Shown: piece after piece, positions 6,933 through 15,756 of the stretch
Layout of the letters: the number at the start of each line of letters is the position of its first letter
How positions within the stretch are numbered: the stretch's first letter is position 1
Assembly (NCBI RefSeq): GCF_024662235.1
Contig: NZ_CP096276.1
Span: 1,736,001 to 1,800,000, forward strand
Length of the DNA: 64,000 nt
From: Pimelobacter simplex
GTDB lineage: Bacteria; Actinomycetota; Actinomycetes; Propionibacteriales; Nocardioidaceae
Reading direction: 5' to 3'
Notes under the pieces: generated by a model
What the model saw: only the letters and a program-made list of their open reading frames with translations
What the model was told of the DNA's origin: nothing
The model's database searches: none
Program-made: the position numbers and the translations under genes

Positions 6933-8879
6933 GTGTCCGTCGTCGTCCACGACCACCTCGCCGCCTCGCCGGGAGCCGCCGCGCCGCCCGCCGCCGCGGA
7001 CCTGCGCGCGCACCTGGAGCACGCCGACCCGGCCGTCCTCCTCGCCGTCCTGGCGCAGCTGACCCGGGACCCGGCGGTGCTCGACGAGCTCGGCCCCCGG
7101 ATCGGGCACGTCCCGGACCCGCCCGAGATGGCGGGCCGCACCGACGCCGCGACGGCCGCGGAGGTCGTCGACCGGCTGGTCGCCGCGCTGACCGCACCGC
7201 AGGTGCCGGCGGCCGCCGGCGGCCCGGCGCCCGACGACCTCGCCTTCTTCACCCGGCTCGTGCCGATCGCGATGGGCCTCACCCCGGCGCCGGAGTACTA
7301 CCCGATGCTGCTGGAGCAGGGCGGCTTCCGGCGGGCCCAGCCGGTGGTGCCGCGCACCCGGCCGCTGCCGGAGTCGGTCGACCTGGCGATCCTCGGCGGC
7401 GGGCTGGCCGGCATCGCCGCGGCGCTCACCGCGCAGCGCGAGGGCGTGCGCTACCGGATCTACGAGCGCAACGACGAGATCGGCGGCACCTGGCTGACCC
7501 AGACCTATCCCGGCGTCGGCGTGGACACGCCGTCGTCGTACTACTCGCTGTCCTCGCACATCAACCCGGACTGGTCGAGCTACTACCCCAAGGGCGGCGA
7601 GTACCAGGACTACCTGCGCGAGGTCGCCGACCGGCACCTCCTCCGCGAGCACGTCGCCTTCGGCACCGAGGTCGAGGGCCTGGTCTGGGACGACGACCGT
7701 GCCCGCTGGCGGATCACCGTCACCGACGCCGACGGCACCCGGGTCGAGGAGGCCGCCGTGGTGCTGACCGCGCTCGGCTACCTCAACCGGCCGCGGTACC
7801 CGTCCGCGCCGGGCCGCGAGCGGTTCGCCGGCCTGAGCGTGCACTCCGGCGAGTGGGACCCCGCGCTCGACCTCACCGGCAAGCGCGTCGCCGTGGTGGG
7901 CGCCGGCTGCACGGCCGCCCAGATCGTCGACGCGATCCAGGACGACGTCGCGCACCTGACCCTCTTCCAGCGCCAGCCGCACTGGGTGGCGCCGCGCAAG
8001 CGCGGCAGCGACGACGTCCCCGAGCACCACCGCTGGCTCGGCCGGCACGTGCCGTTCTACGCGAGCTGGCTGCGGCTCAAGGCGTTCTGGGGCTCGGCCG
8101 ACAACGGCTACCCGGTCGTGCTCGTCGACGAGGAGTGGGCCGCCACGCACCAGTCGATCTCACCGGCCAACGACATCCTGCTCCAGGACTGCCTGGCCTA
8201 CATCGACCGGACGTTCGGGGCCGGCTCCGAGCTCGCGGCCAAGGTGACCCCGGACTTCGCGCCCTTCGGCAAGCGGATCATCCGCGACCCCGGGCGCTAC
8301 TACTCGGCGCTCACCCGCGACCACGTCGACGTCGTGGCCGCCGAGCCCGCCGAGATCACCGAGCGCGGCATCCGCACGCCCGAGGGCGAGCTGGTCGAGG
8401 TCGACGTCATCGTCTACGCCACCGGCTTCCACCTCGACTTCCTCTCCGGGCTCGACATCCGCGGCCGCGACGGCGTCCGCCTCGTCGACGAGTGGGCCGG
8501 CAACGACCCGCGCGCCTACCGCGGCGGCACGGTGCCCGGCTTCCCGAACCTGTTCGTCGCGAACGCGCCCAACGCCAACCCCAGCCACGGCGCGGGCAAC
8601 AACTTCGGCATCGAGGTGACGGTGCACTACCTCTTCGAGTGCCTGCACCTCCTGGCCGAGGAGGGGGCCCGCGCGCTCGAGCCCACTCGCGCCGCGTACG
8701 ACGAGTACGTCGCCCGGATCGACGCCGACATGGAGCGCACCGTCTGGCGGCACACGCCCACCGCGCACACCTACTACCGCAACGCGCAGGGCCGGGTGAT
8801 CCTCGCCTGCCCCTGGCGGCTGGTCGACGTCTGGACCGAGCACCGCGCCCCCGATCCCACCCACTTCACCCTCCGCTGA
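6933..8879 (+). CDS. Baeyer-Villiger monooxygenase, HAPMO-like
   Basis: The 648-residue flavoprotein has an FAD site GGGLAGIAAA near residue 155, the Baeyer-Villiger fingerprint FAGLSVHSGEWD at residues 298-309 (FxGxxxHxxxWD), and a second Rossmann site VVGAGCTAAQ just after it. It therefore should insert oxygen beside a ketone using NADPH and O2. About 150 residues precede the FAD motif, an extension characteristic of 4-hydroxyacetophenone monooxygenase relatives rather than cyclohexanone monooxygenases. GTG 6933 is preferred because AAGGAG precedes it by about 8 nt; ATG 6891 is in frame but poorly placed. Aryl or cyclic ketones are the likely substrates. Confidence 0.9.
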   Translation: MSVVVHDHLAASPGAAAPPAAADLRAHLEHADPAVLLAVLAQLTRDPAVLDELGPRIGHVPDPPEMAGRTDAATAAEVVDRLVAALTAPQVPAAAGGPAPDDLAFFTRLVPIAMGLTPAPEYYPMLLEQGGFRRAQPVVPRTRPLPESVDLAILGGGLAGIAAALTAQREGVRYRIYERNDEIGGTWLTQTYPGVGVDTPSSYYSLSSHINPDWSSYYPKGGEYQDYLREVADRHLLREHVAFGTEVEGLVWDDDRARWRITVTDADGTRVEEAAVVLTALGYLNRPRYPSAPGRERFAGLSVHSGEWDPALDLTGKRVAVVGAGCTAAQIVDAIQDDVAHLTLFQRQPHWVAPRKRGSDDVPEHHRWLGRHVPFYASWLRLKAFWGSADNGYPVVLVDEEWAATHQSISPANDILLQDCLAYIDRTFGAGSELAAKVTPDFAPFGKRIIRDPGRYYSALTRDHVDVVAAEPAEITERGIRTPEGELVEVDVIVYATGFHLDFLSGLDIRGRDGVRLVDEWAGNDPRAYRGGTVPGFPNLFVANAPNANPSHGAGNNFGIEVTVHYLFECLHLLAEEGARALEPTRAAYDEYVARIDADMERTVWRHTPTAHTYYRNAQGRVILACPWRLVDVWTEHRAPDPTHFTLR

Positions 8880-8893
8880 AAGCGAGCCCGCTC

Positions 8894-10342
8894 ATGTCCG
8901 TCTCGACCTCCGACGGCGCCGGACGCGCGTCCGTCGCCGATCCCGGCCACCGCTCGACCCGCTCCTGGGTCGGGGTGCTCCTCGTCCTGCTGCTCCTGAC
9001 CGAGCAGTCCGCGCTCGGCTTCTCCCTCATCGCTCCGGCGCTGCCGCAGGTCGCCGCGGAGTTCCCCGGCAGCCAGGTGGTCTGGGTGATGACCGCGTTC
9101 ACCCTGTCCGGGGCGGTCGCCTCGCCGATCATCGGCAAGCTCGCGGACCGCTACGGCAAGAAGCGGATGCTCGTGGTCACCGCGGCCGTCGGTGCCGTCG
9201 GCGCCCTGATCTCGGCGACCGCGCCGACCTTCGAGATCCTCGTCGCCGGGCGCTTCCTGTCGGGCATCGCCTTCGCCTGCATGGCGCTGGGCTACACGCT
9301 GATCCGCGACACCTTCCCGGTCCGGATGCAGTCGATCTCGATCAGCATCGCCAACACCGGTGTCGGCGCGGTCGGCGTCGGCTCGCTCCTCGTCGCCGGC
9401 GTCCTCATCGACCACCTCGGCATGCGCTCGGTCTTCTGGTTCGCCTTCGGGTTCTGCGCCGTCGGCGCGCTGCTCGCCGCGATCGTCGTGCCGGAGACGC
9501 CGATCCGCTCGCGCTCGCGGATCGACTGGCTCGGTGCGGCGCTGGTGACCGCGAGCATGTTCGTCGTCATGTTCGGACTGTCCCGCGGCAAGGTGTGGGG
9601 ACTGTTCGACTCCCGCACGCTGACCTTCGTCGCGATCGGCCTGGTCGGCTTCGCCGTGTGGGTGTGGTGGGAGCGGCGCACGCCCGAGCCGCTCATCCGC
9701 CTCGACCTCTTCGCCAACCCGGCGCTGCGCTGGACCGTCATCGCCGGCGGCATCGCGTACGGCGCCACGACCCTCCTCGCCACGCTCATGCCGATGCTGC
9801 TCCAGGCGCCGGACACGACGTCGTACGGCTTCGGGCTGAGCGCGACCGCGATGGCCGGCTGGCTGCTGCCGGGTCAGCTCGCGATCGTGGCCAGCGGCTT
9901 CGTCGTCGGCGCCACCGCGCGCTCGCTCGGCTTCCGTAACCACCTCACGCTCGGGGCGGTCGCGATCGCCGTCGCCGCGCTCGTGCTCGCGACCGTGCCG
10001 ACCGTTCCCGCGGTGATGGTGCTGGTCTGGGTGGTCTTCGGCCTCGGCTGCATGATCTATGCCGCCGTGCCCAACCTGACCCTGCTGACCCTGCCCGAGA
10101 CCGAGCGCGCCGTCGGGTCGAGCTTCGTCGGCGTCGCGCAGACCATGGCCGGCACGTTCATCTCCACGATCGGTTTCACCGTGCTGGCCCACCACGTGCT
10201 CGCCGCCGGCCCGACCGGCGTGGTCTACGAGGAGTCCGGCTTCCAGGCCGCCTTCCTCGTCGCCGCGGCCGCCGCCGCGATCGGCGCCGTCGTCTCGCTC
10301 GCGGTCCCGCGCGGGCTCCAGCAGCGAGGCGCGGAGCGGTGA
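8894..10342 (+). CDS. MFS transporter, DHA2-like drug/metabolite exporter family
   Basis: The 482-residue membrane protein has many hydrophobic helices, the MFS motif A variant GKLADRYGKKRMLV between helices 2 and 3, and the overall length of 14-helix DHA2 transporters. It lies 14 bp after the monooxygenase and its stop overlaps the next start (GTGA), so it belongs to the same operon. It could import the ketone or alcohol substrate or expel toxic intermediates; sequence alone cannot tell direction. No frameshift or missing segment was seen. Confidence 0.88.
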   Translation: MSVSTSDGAGRASVADPGHRSTRSWVGVLLVLLLLTEQSALGFSLIAPALPQVAAEFPGSQVVWVMTAFTLSGAVASPIIGKLADRYGKKRMLVVTAAVGAVGALISATAPTFEILVAGRFLSGIAFACMALGYTLIRDTFPVRMQSISISIANTGVGAVGVGSLLVAGVLIDHLGMRSVFWFAFGFCAVGALLAAIVVPETPIRSRSRIDWLGAALVTASMFVVMFGLSRGKVWGLFDSRTLTFVAIGLVGFAVWVWWERRTPEPLIRLDLFANPALRWTVIAGGIAYGATTLLATLMPMLLQAPDTTSYGFGLSATAMAGWLLPGQLAIVASGFVVGATARSLGFRNHLTLGAVAIAVAALVLATVPTVPAVMVLVWVVFGLGCMIYAAVPNLTLLTLPETERAVGSSFVGVAQTMAGTFISTIGFTVLAHHVLAAGPTGVVYEESGFQAAFLVAAAAAAIGAVVSLAVPRGLQQRGAER

Positions 10343-11322
10343 GCGCGCTGCTCCCCGAGCCCCGGTACGTCGACACCAACGGCGTCCGGCTGGCGGTCCA
10401 CGAGGCGCGACCGACCGGGCGGGCGCGGGAGGTCTGCGTCGTGCTGTGCCACGGCTTCCCCGAGCTGGCGCTCTCGTGGCGCCACCAGATGCAGCCGCTG
10501 GCCGACGCGGGCTTCCACGTGCTGGCGCCCGACCTGCGCGGGTACGGCGGCTCGACCGGGCCGGCCGAGCCCACGTCGTACAGCATCCGGGAGACGACGG
10601 CCGATGTCGCCGGGCTCGTCGCGGAGGCGGGCTACGAGCGGGCGGTGGTCGTCGGCCACGACTTCGGCGGCATGGTGTCGTGGTGGATGCCGCACCTGCA
10701 CCCGGAGCGGGTGGCGGGCGTGGTCACGCTCAACACGCCCTTCGGCTACTCCCGGGCCCACCCCCTGGAGGCCAACCTGGCGGCGTTCGGGCCGGACAAC
10801 TACATCGCGCACTTCCAGACACCCGAGCTCCAGGCGCTGCTGGAGAAGGACCCGGCGCGGACCTTCCGGTTCTTCTTCCGCCGCGACACCGGCGCCGGGA
10901 CGACGCTCTCGGCGACCGGGCGCCACGACGCCGACGCGATGGCCTACAGCCACCGGCTCGCCGACGACGAGGACACCTGGCCCGGCGAGGTGCTGCTGGA
11001 CGACGCCGAGCTCGCGGCCTACGCCGAGGTCTTCGGGCGCACCGGCTTCGGCGGGCCGCTCGGGTGGTACCGCAGCATCGAGGAGACCTGGCGGGTGCAG
11101 AACGAGCTCTACCCGGACGGCGTGATCCCCAGGCTGACGGTGCCGGCGCTGATGATCGCCGCGCGCCGGGACCCGATCTGCCACCCCGACCGCACCGACG
11201 ACCTGCTGCTGCGGGTCGAGGACCTCGAGCGGCGGATGGTCGACACCGGCCACTGGACCCAGCAGGAGGACCCCGAGGGGGTCACCGCGATCCTGCTCGC
11301 GTGGCTGGACCGGCACTTCTGA
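10339..11322 (+). CDS. Epoxide hydrolase-type alpha/beta hydrolase
   Basis: The 327-residue protein has HGFPE at residues 38-42, nucleophile Asp108 in GHDFGG and a C-terminal His in DTGHWTQQED, which is the epoxide hydrolase triad; an Asp at the nucleophile elbow rather than Ser excludes an ordinary esterase. A cap domain with SWWMPHLHP and FFFRRD follows the elbow. Soluble epoxide hydrolases open epoxides to diols; haloalkane dehalogenases share the Asp but usually carry a Trp next to it. It is translationally coupled to the MFS gene and ends 2 bp from the convergent tetR. Confidence 0.87.
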   Translation: MSALLPEPRYVDTNGVRLAVHEARPTGRAREVCVVLCHGFPELALSWRHQMQPLADAGFHVLAPDLRGYGGSTGPAEPTSYSIRETTADVAGLVAEAGYERAVVVGHDFGGMVSWWMPHLHPERVAGVVTLNTPFGYSRAHPLEANLAAFGPDNYIAHFQTPELQALLEKDPARTFRFFFRRDTGAGTTLSATGRHDADAMAYSHRLADDEDTWPGEVLLDDAELAAYAEVFGRTGFGGPLGWYRSIEETWRVQNELYPDGVIPRLTVPALMIAARRDPICHPDRTDDLLLRVEDLERRMVDTGHWTQQEDPEGVTAILLAWLDRHF

Positions 11323-11324
11323 GG

Positions 11325-11930
11325 TCAGACCAGGCCTGCGGTGAGGGCGCGCAGGCACCGGACGGCGAGCTCGACCGGTGCCTGCGGCTCGTCGCTCTCG
11401 GCCCAGGTCTCGAAGGCGAGCCGGATGGCGTCGGTGGCCGCGGCGGCGAACAGGGCCAGGTCGACCGGGTCGGTGTCCGGAGCGAGCCGGGCGAGGACCG
11501 GGCGCAGCTGCCGCTCCGAGTCGAGGTTGACCCGGTACCAGACGGCGGCCAGCGCGGCGTCGTCCGCCGCGGCCCGCAGCAGGCCGCGGACCCAGGGGAG
11601 CCCGGGATCGTCGTCCCCGCTGGCCACGGACGCCCGCACCGCGGCCTCGACCGCCGCGAGCAGGGGAGTGCCGGGCGCGGTCGCCGCCAGGCCGGCCCGC
11701 CAGGCGTCGCCGCCGACGCTGAGCAGCGGGGCGACGGCGTCCTCCTTGGTCCGGCTGTAGCGGTAGAAGGTGCGCAGCGCGATCCCGGACGCCTCGGCGA
11801 TCGCCTCGGCCGTCGTCCCGGCCGCGCCGCGCTCGGTGAACAGCCGTGCCGCCGTCCGGGCGATCTCCAGCTGGGTGGCGGCCTTGCGGCGCTCGGTCAG
11901 CGAGCCCGACGTCCCCGGTGTCTCGGTCAC
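11325..11930 (-). CDS. TetR family transcriptional regulator
   Basis: A 201-residue regulator with HTH residues about 22-60 (LFTERGAAGTTAEAIAEASG then IALRTFYRYSRTKEDA). It is divergent from the SDR at 12046 and convergent with the epoxide hydrolase. The intergenic region holds a near-ideal palindrome at 11978-11992, the expected TetR site. GTG 11930 is preceded 6 nt away by a -10 box, so the transcript is probably leaderless. It most likely represses the divergent SDR and perhaps itself. Confidence 0.88.
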   Translation of the reverse strand: MTETPGTSGSLTERRKAATQLEIARTAARLFTERGAAGTTAEAIAEASGIALRTFYRYSRTKEDAVAPLLSVGGDAWRAGLAATAPGTPLLAAVEAAVRASVASGDDDPGLPWVRGLLRAAADDAALAAVWYRVNLDSERQLRPVLARLAPDTDPVDLALFAAAATDAIRLAFETWAESDEPQAPVELAVRCLRALTAGLV

Positions 11931-11936
11931 GGAAAG

Positions 11937-11942
11937 AGCCTA
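11937..11942 (-). promoter_or_regulatory. -10 hexamer TAGGCT of the second tetR
   Basis: On the minus strand TAGGCT ends 6 nt before the GTG at 11930; the spacer CTTTCC contains no ribosome-binding sequence. Confidence 0.55.
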
Positions 11943-11977
11943 GCGTTCTCGTGCCGGATGGGCATATTGTGCAGAAA

Positions 11978-11992
11978 TGGCACGTTGTGCCA
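11978..11992. promoter_or_regulatory. TetR-type operator TGGCAC-GTT-GTGCCA
   Basis: A perfect 6-3-6 palindrome lies between the divergent tetR and SDR genes, with partial flanking half-sites (GTGCC at 11951, TTGTGCA at 11968). Size, symmetry and location match a TetR dimer site. Confidence 0.6.
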
Positions 11993-12045
11993 GATGGAGC
12001 GATGACGACGAGCGCCACCGCGACGACAGCGAAGGAGATGCAGTG

Positions 12046-12831
12046 ATGAACCGATACGAGGGACGCCGGGTCCTGGTCACCGGTGGCGGTTCGGGCATCG
12101 GCCAGGCGACCGTACTGCGGATGCTGGCCGAGGGCGGCCGGGTCGTGGCCGCCGACGTGAGCGAGGCCGGTCTCGCCGACACGACCACCCGGGCGGGCGA
12201 GGCGGCCGACCGGCTGACGACCGTCGTGATCGACGTGGCCGACGAGGCCTCGGTCCGGGCGGGTGTCGCGCAGGCCGTCGAGGCGCTGGGCGGGCTGGAC
12301 GCCGTCGTCAACGCCGCGGGCATCCTGCGCTCCGCGCACACCCACGAGATGAGCGTCGACGCCTTCGAGAAGGTGCTGCGGGTCAACCTGGTCGGCACCT
12401 TCCTGGTCATCCGCGAGGCCGTCCCGGCCCTGCTGGAGGGCAACGGCGCCGCGGTCGTCAACTTCAGCTCGACCTCCGCGCAGTTCGCCCACCCCTACAT
12501 GGCGGCGTACGCCGCGAGCAAGGGCGGCATCCAGTCGATGACCCACGCGCTGGCCTCCGAGTACGCCCAGGCCGGCATCCGGTTCACCGCCGTCCAGCCC
12601 GGCTCGATCTCCTCGGGGATGACCGACGGCAGCGGCCAGAGCAAGCAGAGCGCGGGCCCCGGCCTGCCCGAGGACGCCGACATGAGCCTGTTCATGAAGC
12701 TCGCCCCGGCCCTGGGGCAGGGCTTCGCCGGTCCGGAGACCGTGGCCGGCGTCGTGGCGATGCTCGCCAGCGACGACGGCGCCTTCATCACCGGCACCGA
12801 GGTCCGCATCGACGGCGGCACCCACTTCTGA
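12046..12831 (+). CDS. Classical SDR family oxidoreductase
   Basis: The 261-residue dehydrogenase has TGGGSGIGQ (12-20), NAAG (89-92), Ser 141-144, Tyr155 and Lys159, so all catalytic residues of classical SDRs are present. Asp37 (AADVSE) at the end of beta-2 suggests NAD preference. ATG 12046 follows GAAGGAG; an upstream in-frame ATG at 11977 sits inside the operator and is rejected. Divergent from a TetR gene that probably controls it. Substrate is unknown; a steroid, terpenoid or xenobiotic alcohol fits the surrounding catabolic genes. Confidence 0.88.
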   Translation: MNRYEGRRVLVTGGGSGIGQATVLRMLAEGGRVVAADVSEAGLADTTTRAGEAADRLTTVVIDVADEASVRAGVAQAVEALGGLDAVVNAAGILRSAHTHEMSVDAFEKVLRVNLVGTFLVIREAVPALLEGNGAAVVNFSSTSAQFAHPYMAAYAASKGGIQSMTHALASEYAQAGIRFTAVQPGSISSGMTDGSGQSKQSAGPGLPEDADMSLFMKLAPALGQGFAGPETVAGVVAMLASDDGAFITGTEVRIDGGTHF

Positions 12832-12863
12832 TCCGGTGCGGCGGGGTGGGTTGCGTTAGGTGT

Positions 12864-12878
12864 TACCAGCGGTAGCAT
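12864..12878 (+). promoter_or_regulatory. Operator TACC-AGC-GGTA overlapping -10 TAGCAT
   Basis: TACCAGCGGTA (12864-12874) is a perfect 4-3-4 palindrome. Its right end shares bases with the TAGCAT box (12873-12878), which ends 7 nt before the ATG at 12886. A regulator bound here would block RNA polymerase. Confidence 0.5.
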
Positions 12879-12885
12879 CAAGTCC

Positions 12886-13869
12886 ATGAGTGGTGTCGCG
12901 GTCAAGCAGGGCGTCAACCAAGGTGCGTACGAGGCGATGCTCCGGACGTTGTCCGAGGCATCGGTGGAGCACCACTTCGACGCCTTCACCGACATCGCCT
13001 GGGACGACCCCGAGCACGCGATCGACCCCGCCGACCCGCGCTGGATCCTGCCCGACGTCGACCCGCTGGGGCGTACCCAGTGGTACCGCTCGCTCCCGCG
13101 GGAGCGGCAGATCGAGGTCGGCTTCTACCGCCAGACCAACGTGGTCAAGGTGGGCCTGCAGTTCGAGCAGGTCCTCATCGCGGGCCTGATGATGTACTGC
13201 CTCGACCTCCCCAACGGCCGGGCCGAGTTCCGCTACTCCACGCACGAGGCGACGGAGGAGTGCCACCACACCCAGATGTTCCAGGAGTTCGTCAACCGGA
13301 CCGGCCTGGACGTCCCCGGCGCGCACAGCCTGTTCCGGACGCTCGGCCCCTTCCTGCCGCTCGCCGCCAAGCACCTGCCCTTCATCTTCTTCATCGGTGT
13401 GCTCGGCGGCGAGGAGCCGATCGACTACGTCCAGAAGGTCATGCTCCGCTCGGGTGCCGAGATGCACCCGCTGCTGCACCGGATCAGCCAGATCCACGTC
13501 GCCGAGGAGGCGCGCCACATCGGCTTCGCCCACCAGTACCTCGAGCACCGCGCGCCGCACCTCAACCGCCTCCAGCGCGGGTTCGCCTCGGTGCTGACGC
13601 CGGTCCTGATGCGGGTGCTGTGCGACGCCATCGTCGTGCCGGGGCCCAAGGCTGTGCGCGACATGGGCATCCCCAAGGAGGTCGTCCGCGAGGTCTGGTG
13701 GGGGAGCCCGGAGTCGCGCAAGTTCCTGCGCGACATGTTCGGCGACGTCCGGATGCTCGCCGAGGAGACCGGGCTGATGAACCCGGTCTCGCGCCGGATC
13801 TGGCGTGCGATGGGTATCGCCGGGCGGCCCAACCGCTTCCGCAGCGAGCCGGCGCCGGCCGCCGACTAG
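12886..13869 (+). CDS. AurF-like diiron oxygenase
   Basis: The 327-residue protein matches p-aminobenzoate N-oxygenase (AurF) relatives. Metal-ligand helices are visible: QFEQ at 92-95, THEATEECHH at 119-128, GGEEPIDY further on and IHVAEEARHIGF after that, the Glu/His pattern of a carboxylate-bridged diiron site. AurF oxidises aryl amines to nitro compounds, but related enzymes act on other substrates or are fatty-acid oxygenases of unknown role. No biosynthetic genes for an aromatic amine are nearby, so N-oxygenation is not assured. It has its own probably leaderless promoter overlapping an operator. Confidence 0.83.
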   Translation: MSGVAVKQGVNQGAYEAMLRTLSEASVEHHFDAFTDIAWDDPEHAIDPADPRWILPDVDPLGRTQWYRSLPRERQIEVGFYRQTNVVKVGLQFEQVLIAGLMMYCLDLPNGRAEFRYSTHEATEECHHTQMFQEFVNRTGLDVPGAHSLFRTLGPFLPLAAKHLPFIFFIGVLGGEEPIDYVQKVMLRSGAEMHPLLHRISQIHVAEEARHIGFAHQYLEHRAPHLNRLQRGFASVLTPVLMRVLCDAIVVPGPKAVRDMGIPKEVVREVWWGSPESRKFLRDMFGDVRMLAEETGLMNPVSRRIWRAMGIAGRPNRFRSEPAPAAD

Positions 13870-13930
13870 TAGGGCATGTCTCTCAAGTCCGCGCCTGCTG
13901 CGCGGGCGCTGACTTGAGAGACATGCCCTA
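13870..13930. terminator. 20-bp perfect hairpin, bidirectional terminator
   Basis: TAGGGCATGTCTCTCAAGTC (13870-13889) is perfectly complementary to 13911-13930, around a 21-nt GC-rich loop. It starts at the base after the AurF stop and ends at the stop region of the convergent CDF gene, so it can terminate both. It lacks a U-tract, as is common in actinobacteria. Confidence 0.75.
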
Positions 13931-14929
13931 GGCCGACGGGATCTCCTGCGGGTCCTCGTACCAGTCGGGCAGCGCGGCGGGCCGCAGGTCGGTCTCGTCG
14001 TCCGGCCGGGTCAGCGTGAGCACGGCGCGCACGATCTCGGGACGCTCGTGCAGGTCGTCGGCGATGGCGGCCAGGCGCGCGGCGACGTCCGACTCGGGGG
14101 CGTCGCCGACCACGTCGACAGCGGCGACGAGGAAGATCCGGTCCGCGCCGACCCACTCCATGTGCAGGTAGCTGACCCGCGCGATGTCGCGGTGCTCCAG
14201 CAGCCCGTGCAGGACGACATTGCGGGCCAGCGGGGTGACCGCCTCGCCGGTCAGGAAGTCCATGTTGCGCCGGATCAGGAACAGCGCGACCAGGCCCAGC
14301 AGGACGCCGACCACGATCGAGCCGAGCGCGTCCCAGATCGCGTCGCCGGTCAGCTGGTGGAGCAGGATGCCGGTGAACGCGACGACCAGGCCGACCAGTG
14401 CCGCGGAGTCCTCGGCGACCACGGCGCGCAGCATCGGGTTCGACGTGACGTGCAGGTAGCGCATGGGCCGCAGCCGGCGCGGGGCCGCCGCGGCGCGTGC
14501 CTGACGCAGGGCCTGCAGGAACGAGGTGCCCTCGAGCACGAACGCGATCGCGAGCACGACGTACGCCCACGTGTACGACGGCGTCTCGGCCTCGCCGCCC
14601 AGCGACTGGACGCCGTGCCACACCGACACGGCCGCGCCCACCGTGAACAGCCCGAACGCCGCGAACATCGACCAGACGTAGCCGGCCCGCCCGTACCCGA
14701 GCGTGTGCTCGTCGTCCGGCGGCCGGGCGCTCTGCCGCTCGCCGACCAGCAGGAACACCTCGTTGCCGGCATCGGCCCACGAGTGCGCCGCCTCGGCGAC
14801 CATCGACGCGGACCCGGTGACCACTGCGGCGACGGTCTTGGCGATCGCGATGAGGGCGTTGGCGGTCAGGGCGACGAGGACGGTGAGCAGGCTCTCGTTC
14901 GGCTGCGCGGGAGCCTCGGGCGTGGTCAC
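13928..14929 (-). CDS. Cation diffusion facilitator (CDF) transporter
   Basis: The 333-residue membrane protein has the CDF helix-2 pattern [15 protein letters not shown] with metal-binding His and Asp, a later [15 protein letters not shown] helix contributing the second site, and a cytoplasmic C-terminal domain ([19 protein letters not shown]). The [23 protein letters not shown] block is typical of the SLC30A9-like branch. It should export Zn or a similar divalent cation by proton exchange. GTG 14929 overlaps the PaaX-family gene stop by GTGA, so expression is coupled to a regulator that does not obviously concern metals. Confidence 0.86.
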   Translation of the reverse strand: MTTPEAPAQPNESLLTVLVALTANALIAIAKTVAAVVTGSASMVAEAAHSWADAGNEVFLLVGERQSARPPDDEHTLGYGRAGYVWSMFAAFGLFTVGAAVSVWHGVQSLGGEAETPSYTWAYVVLAIAFVLEGTSFLQALRQARAAAAPRRLRPMRYLHVTSNPMLRAVVAEDSAALVGLVVAFTGILLHQLTGDAIWDALGSIVVGVLLGLVALFLIRRNMDFLTGEAVTPLARNVVLHGLLEHRDIARVSYLHMEWVGADRIFLVAAVDVVGDAPESDVAARLAAIADDLHERPEIVRAVLTLTRPDDETDLRPAALPDWYEDPQEIPSA

Positions 14930-15654
14930 CCCACCATTGTGCGGCGCATGTCGACCACCCACTGCTTGTAGGCGACGTGGGAGGCCCGCAGCGCGTCGCC
15001 CGGCCAGTCGGCGGGCAGCATTTCGGCGGGCAGCACGGGGTCGGTGAGCAGGTGCCGTCCCGAGGTGGCGCACGCGGTGAACCGGAGCACCGGGTCGTCG
15101 GTCGCGGTGGCGTCGAGGAGCGCGCGGGCGGTGCGGGCCCAGGCGTCGAGGTCCCAGAGCCGGGCGGCCAGCGCAGCCGGGTCGGCGACGGGGGCGCCGG
15201 TGAAGCGGTCGCACACCTCCTCGACGGCGTCGGGCCAGGCGAGGTCGAGGTTGGCGGGCCGGGTCCACAGGCCCTCGCGGAGCTCGGCGAGGCGCAGCTC
15301 GGCCAGCGTCGTGCGCAGGTCGGCGCGCTCGCTCGCGGTGCGCCCGGCGGTGGTGACGGCGACCAGCTCCCAGGCGCCGTCCCAGGGACGGAGCGAGGGG
15401 TGCGCGGCCTGCTCCTGGCGGCGCTGCCGGGCGACGAGCCGGTCGGAGAGCCGGTAGCCCCCGTCGTCGTCGCGGACGACGTCCCCGGCGGCGCTCATCC
15501 GCGACAGCGCGACCCGCACGGTCGGCTCCGCGAAGCCCACGACCGAGGCGGCCGCGACCAGCTCGCGGGTGGAGAGCCGGGGCACCTCGGCGCCGAGCAG
15601 CAGGGTGAGCAGCGCGGAGCGGGTGGAGACGGGCTTGAGGTCGGAGGCAGCCAT
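14926..15654 (-). CDS. PaaX family transcriptional regulator
   Basis: The 242-residue protein has the PaaX layout: N-terminal winged helix ([34 protein letters not shown]), a central PaaX domain beginning WDGAWELV, and the C-terminal helical domain. PaaX represses phenylacetate catabolism in Escherichia coli and responds to phenylacetyl-CoA. Here it is divergent from an SDR and a PaaI-like hotdog protein, but no paaABCDE genes are in the window. A 14-bp palindrome at 15673-15686 lies just upstream and is the obvious candidate operator. Confidence 0.88.
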   Translation of the reverse strand: MAASDLKPVSTRSALLTLLLGAEVPRLSTRELVAAASVVGFAEPTVRVALSRMSAAGDVVRDDDGGYRLSDRLVARQRRQEQAAHPSLRPWDGAWELVAVTTAGRTASERADLRTTLAELRLAELREGLWTRPANLDLAWPDAVEEVCDRFTGAPVADPAALAARLWDLDAWARTARALLDATATDDPVLRFTACATSGRHLLTDPVLPAEMLPADWPGDALRASHVAYKQWVVDMRRTMVG

Positions 15655-15672
15655 GGCCCGGCCGATATTACA

Positions 15673-15686
15673 AGCCGTCGACGGCT
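15673..15686. promoter_or_regulatory. 14-bp palindrome AGCCGTCGACGGCT
   Basis: This perfect uninterrupted palindrome lies between the divergent PaaX and SDR genes, 19 bp from the PaaX start and directly upstream (relative to that gene) of TAATAT at 15665-15670. It is well placed as an autoregulatory site. Confidence 0.5.
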
Positions 15687-15756
15687 GTGCGGGATCTGTT
15701 GTGATCTATGTCTAACACTCTTGGCGCGGTTGTCGAGGGTGTGTAACGGTGCCGCC

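Noticed and set aside
13870..13930. Terminal inverted repeats of a small insertion element
   Set aside because: Only 61 bp in total, no coding capacity and no target duplication; a terminator explains it better.
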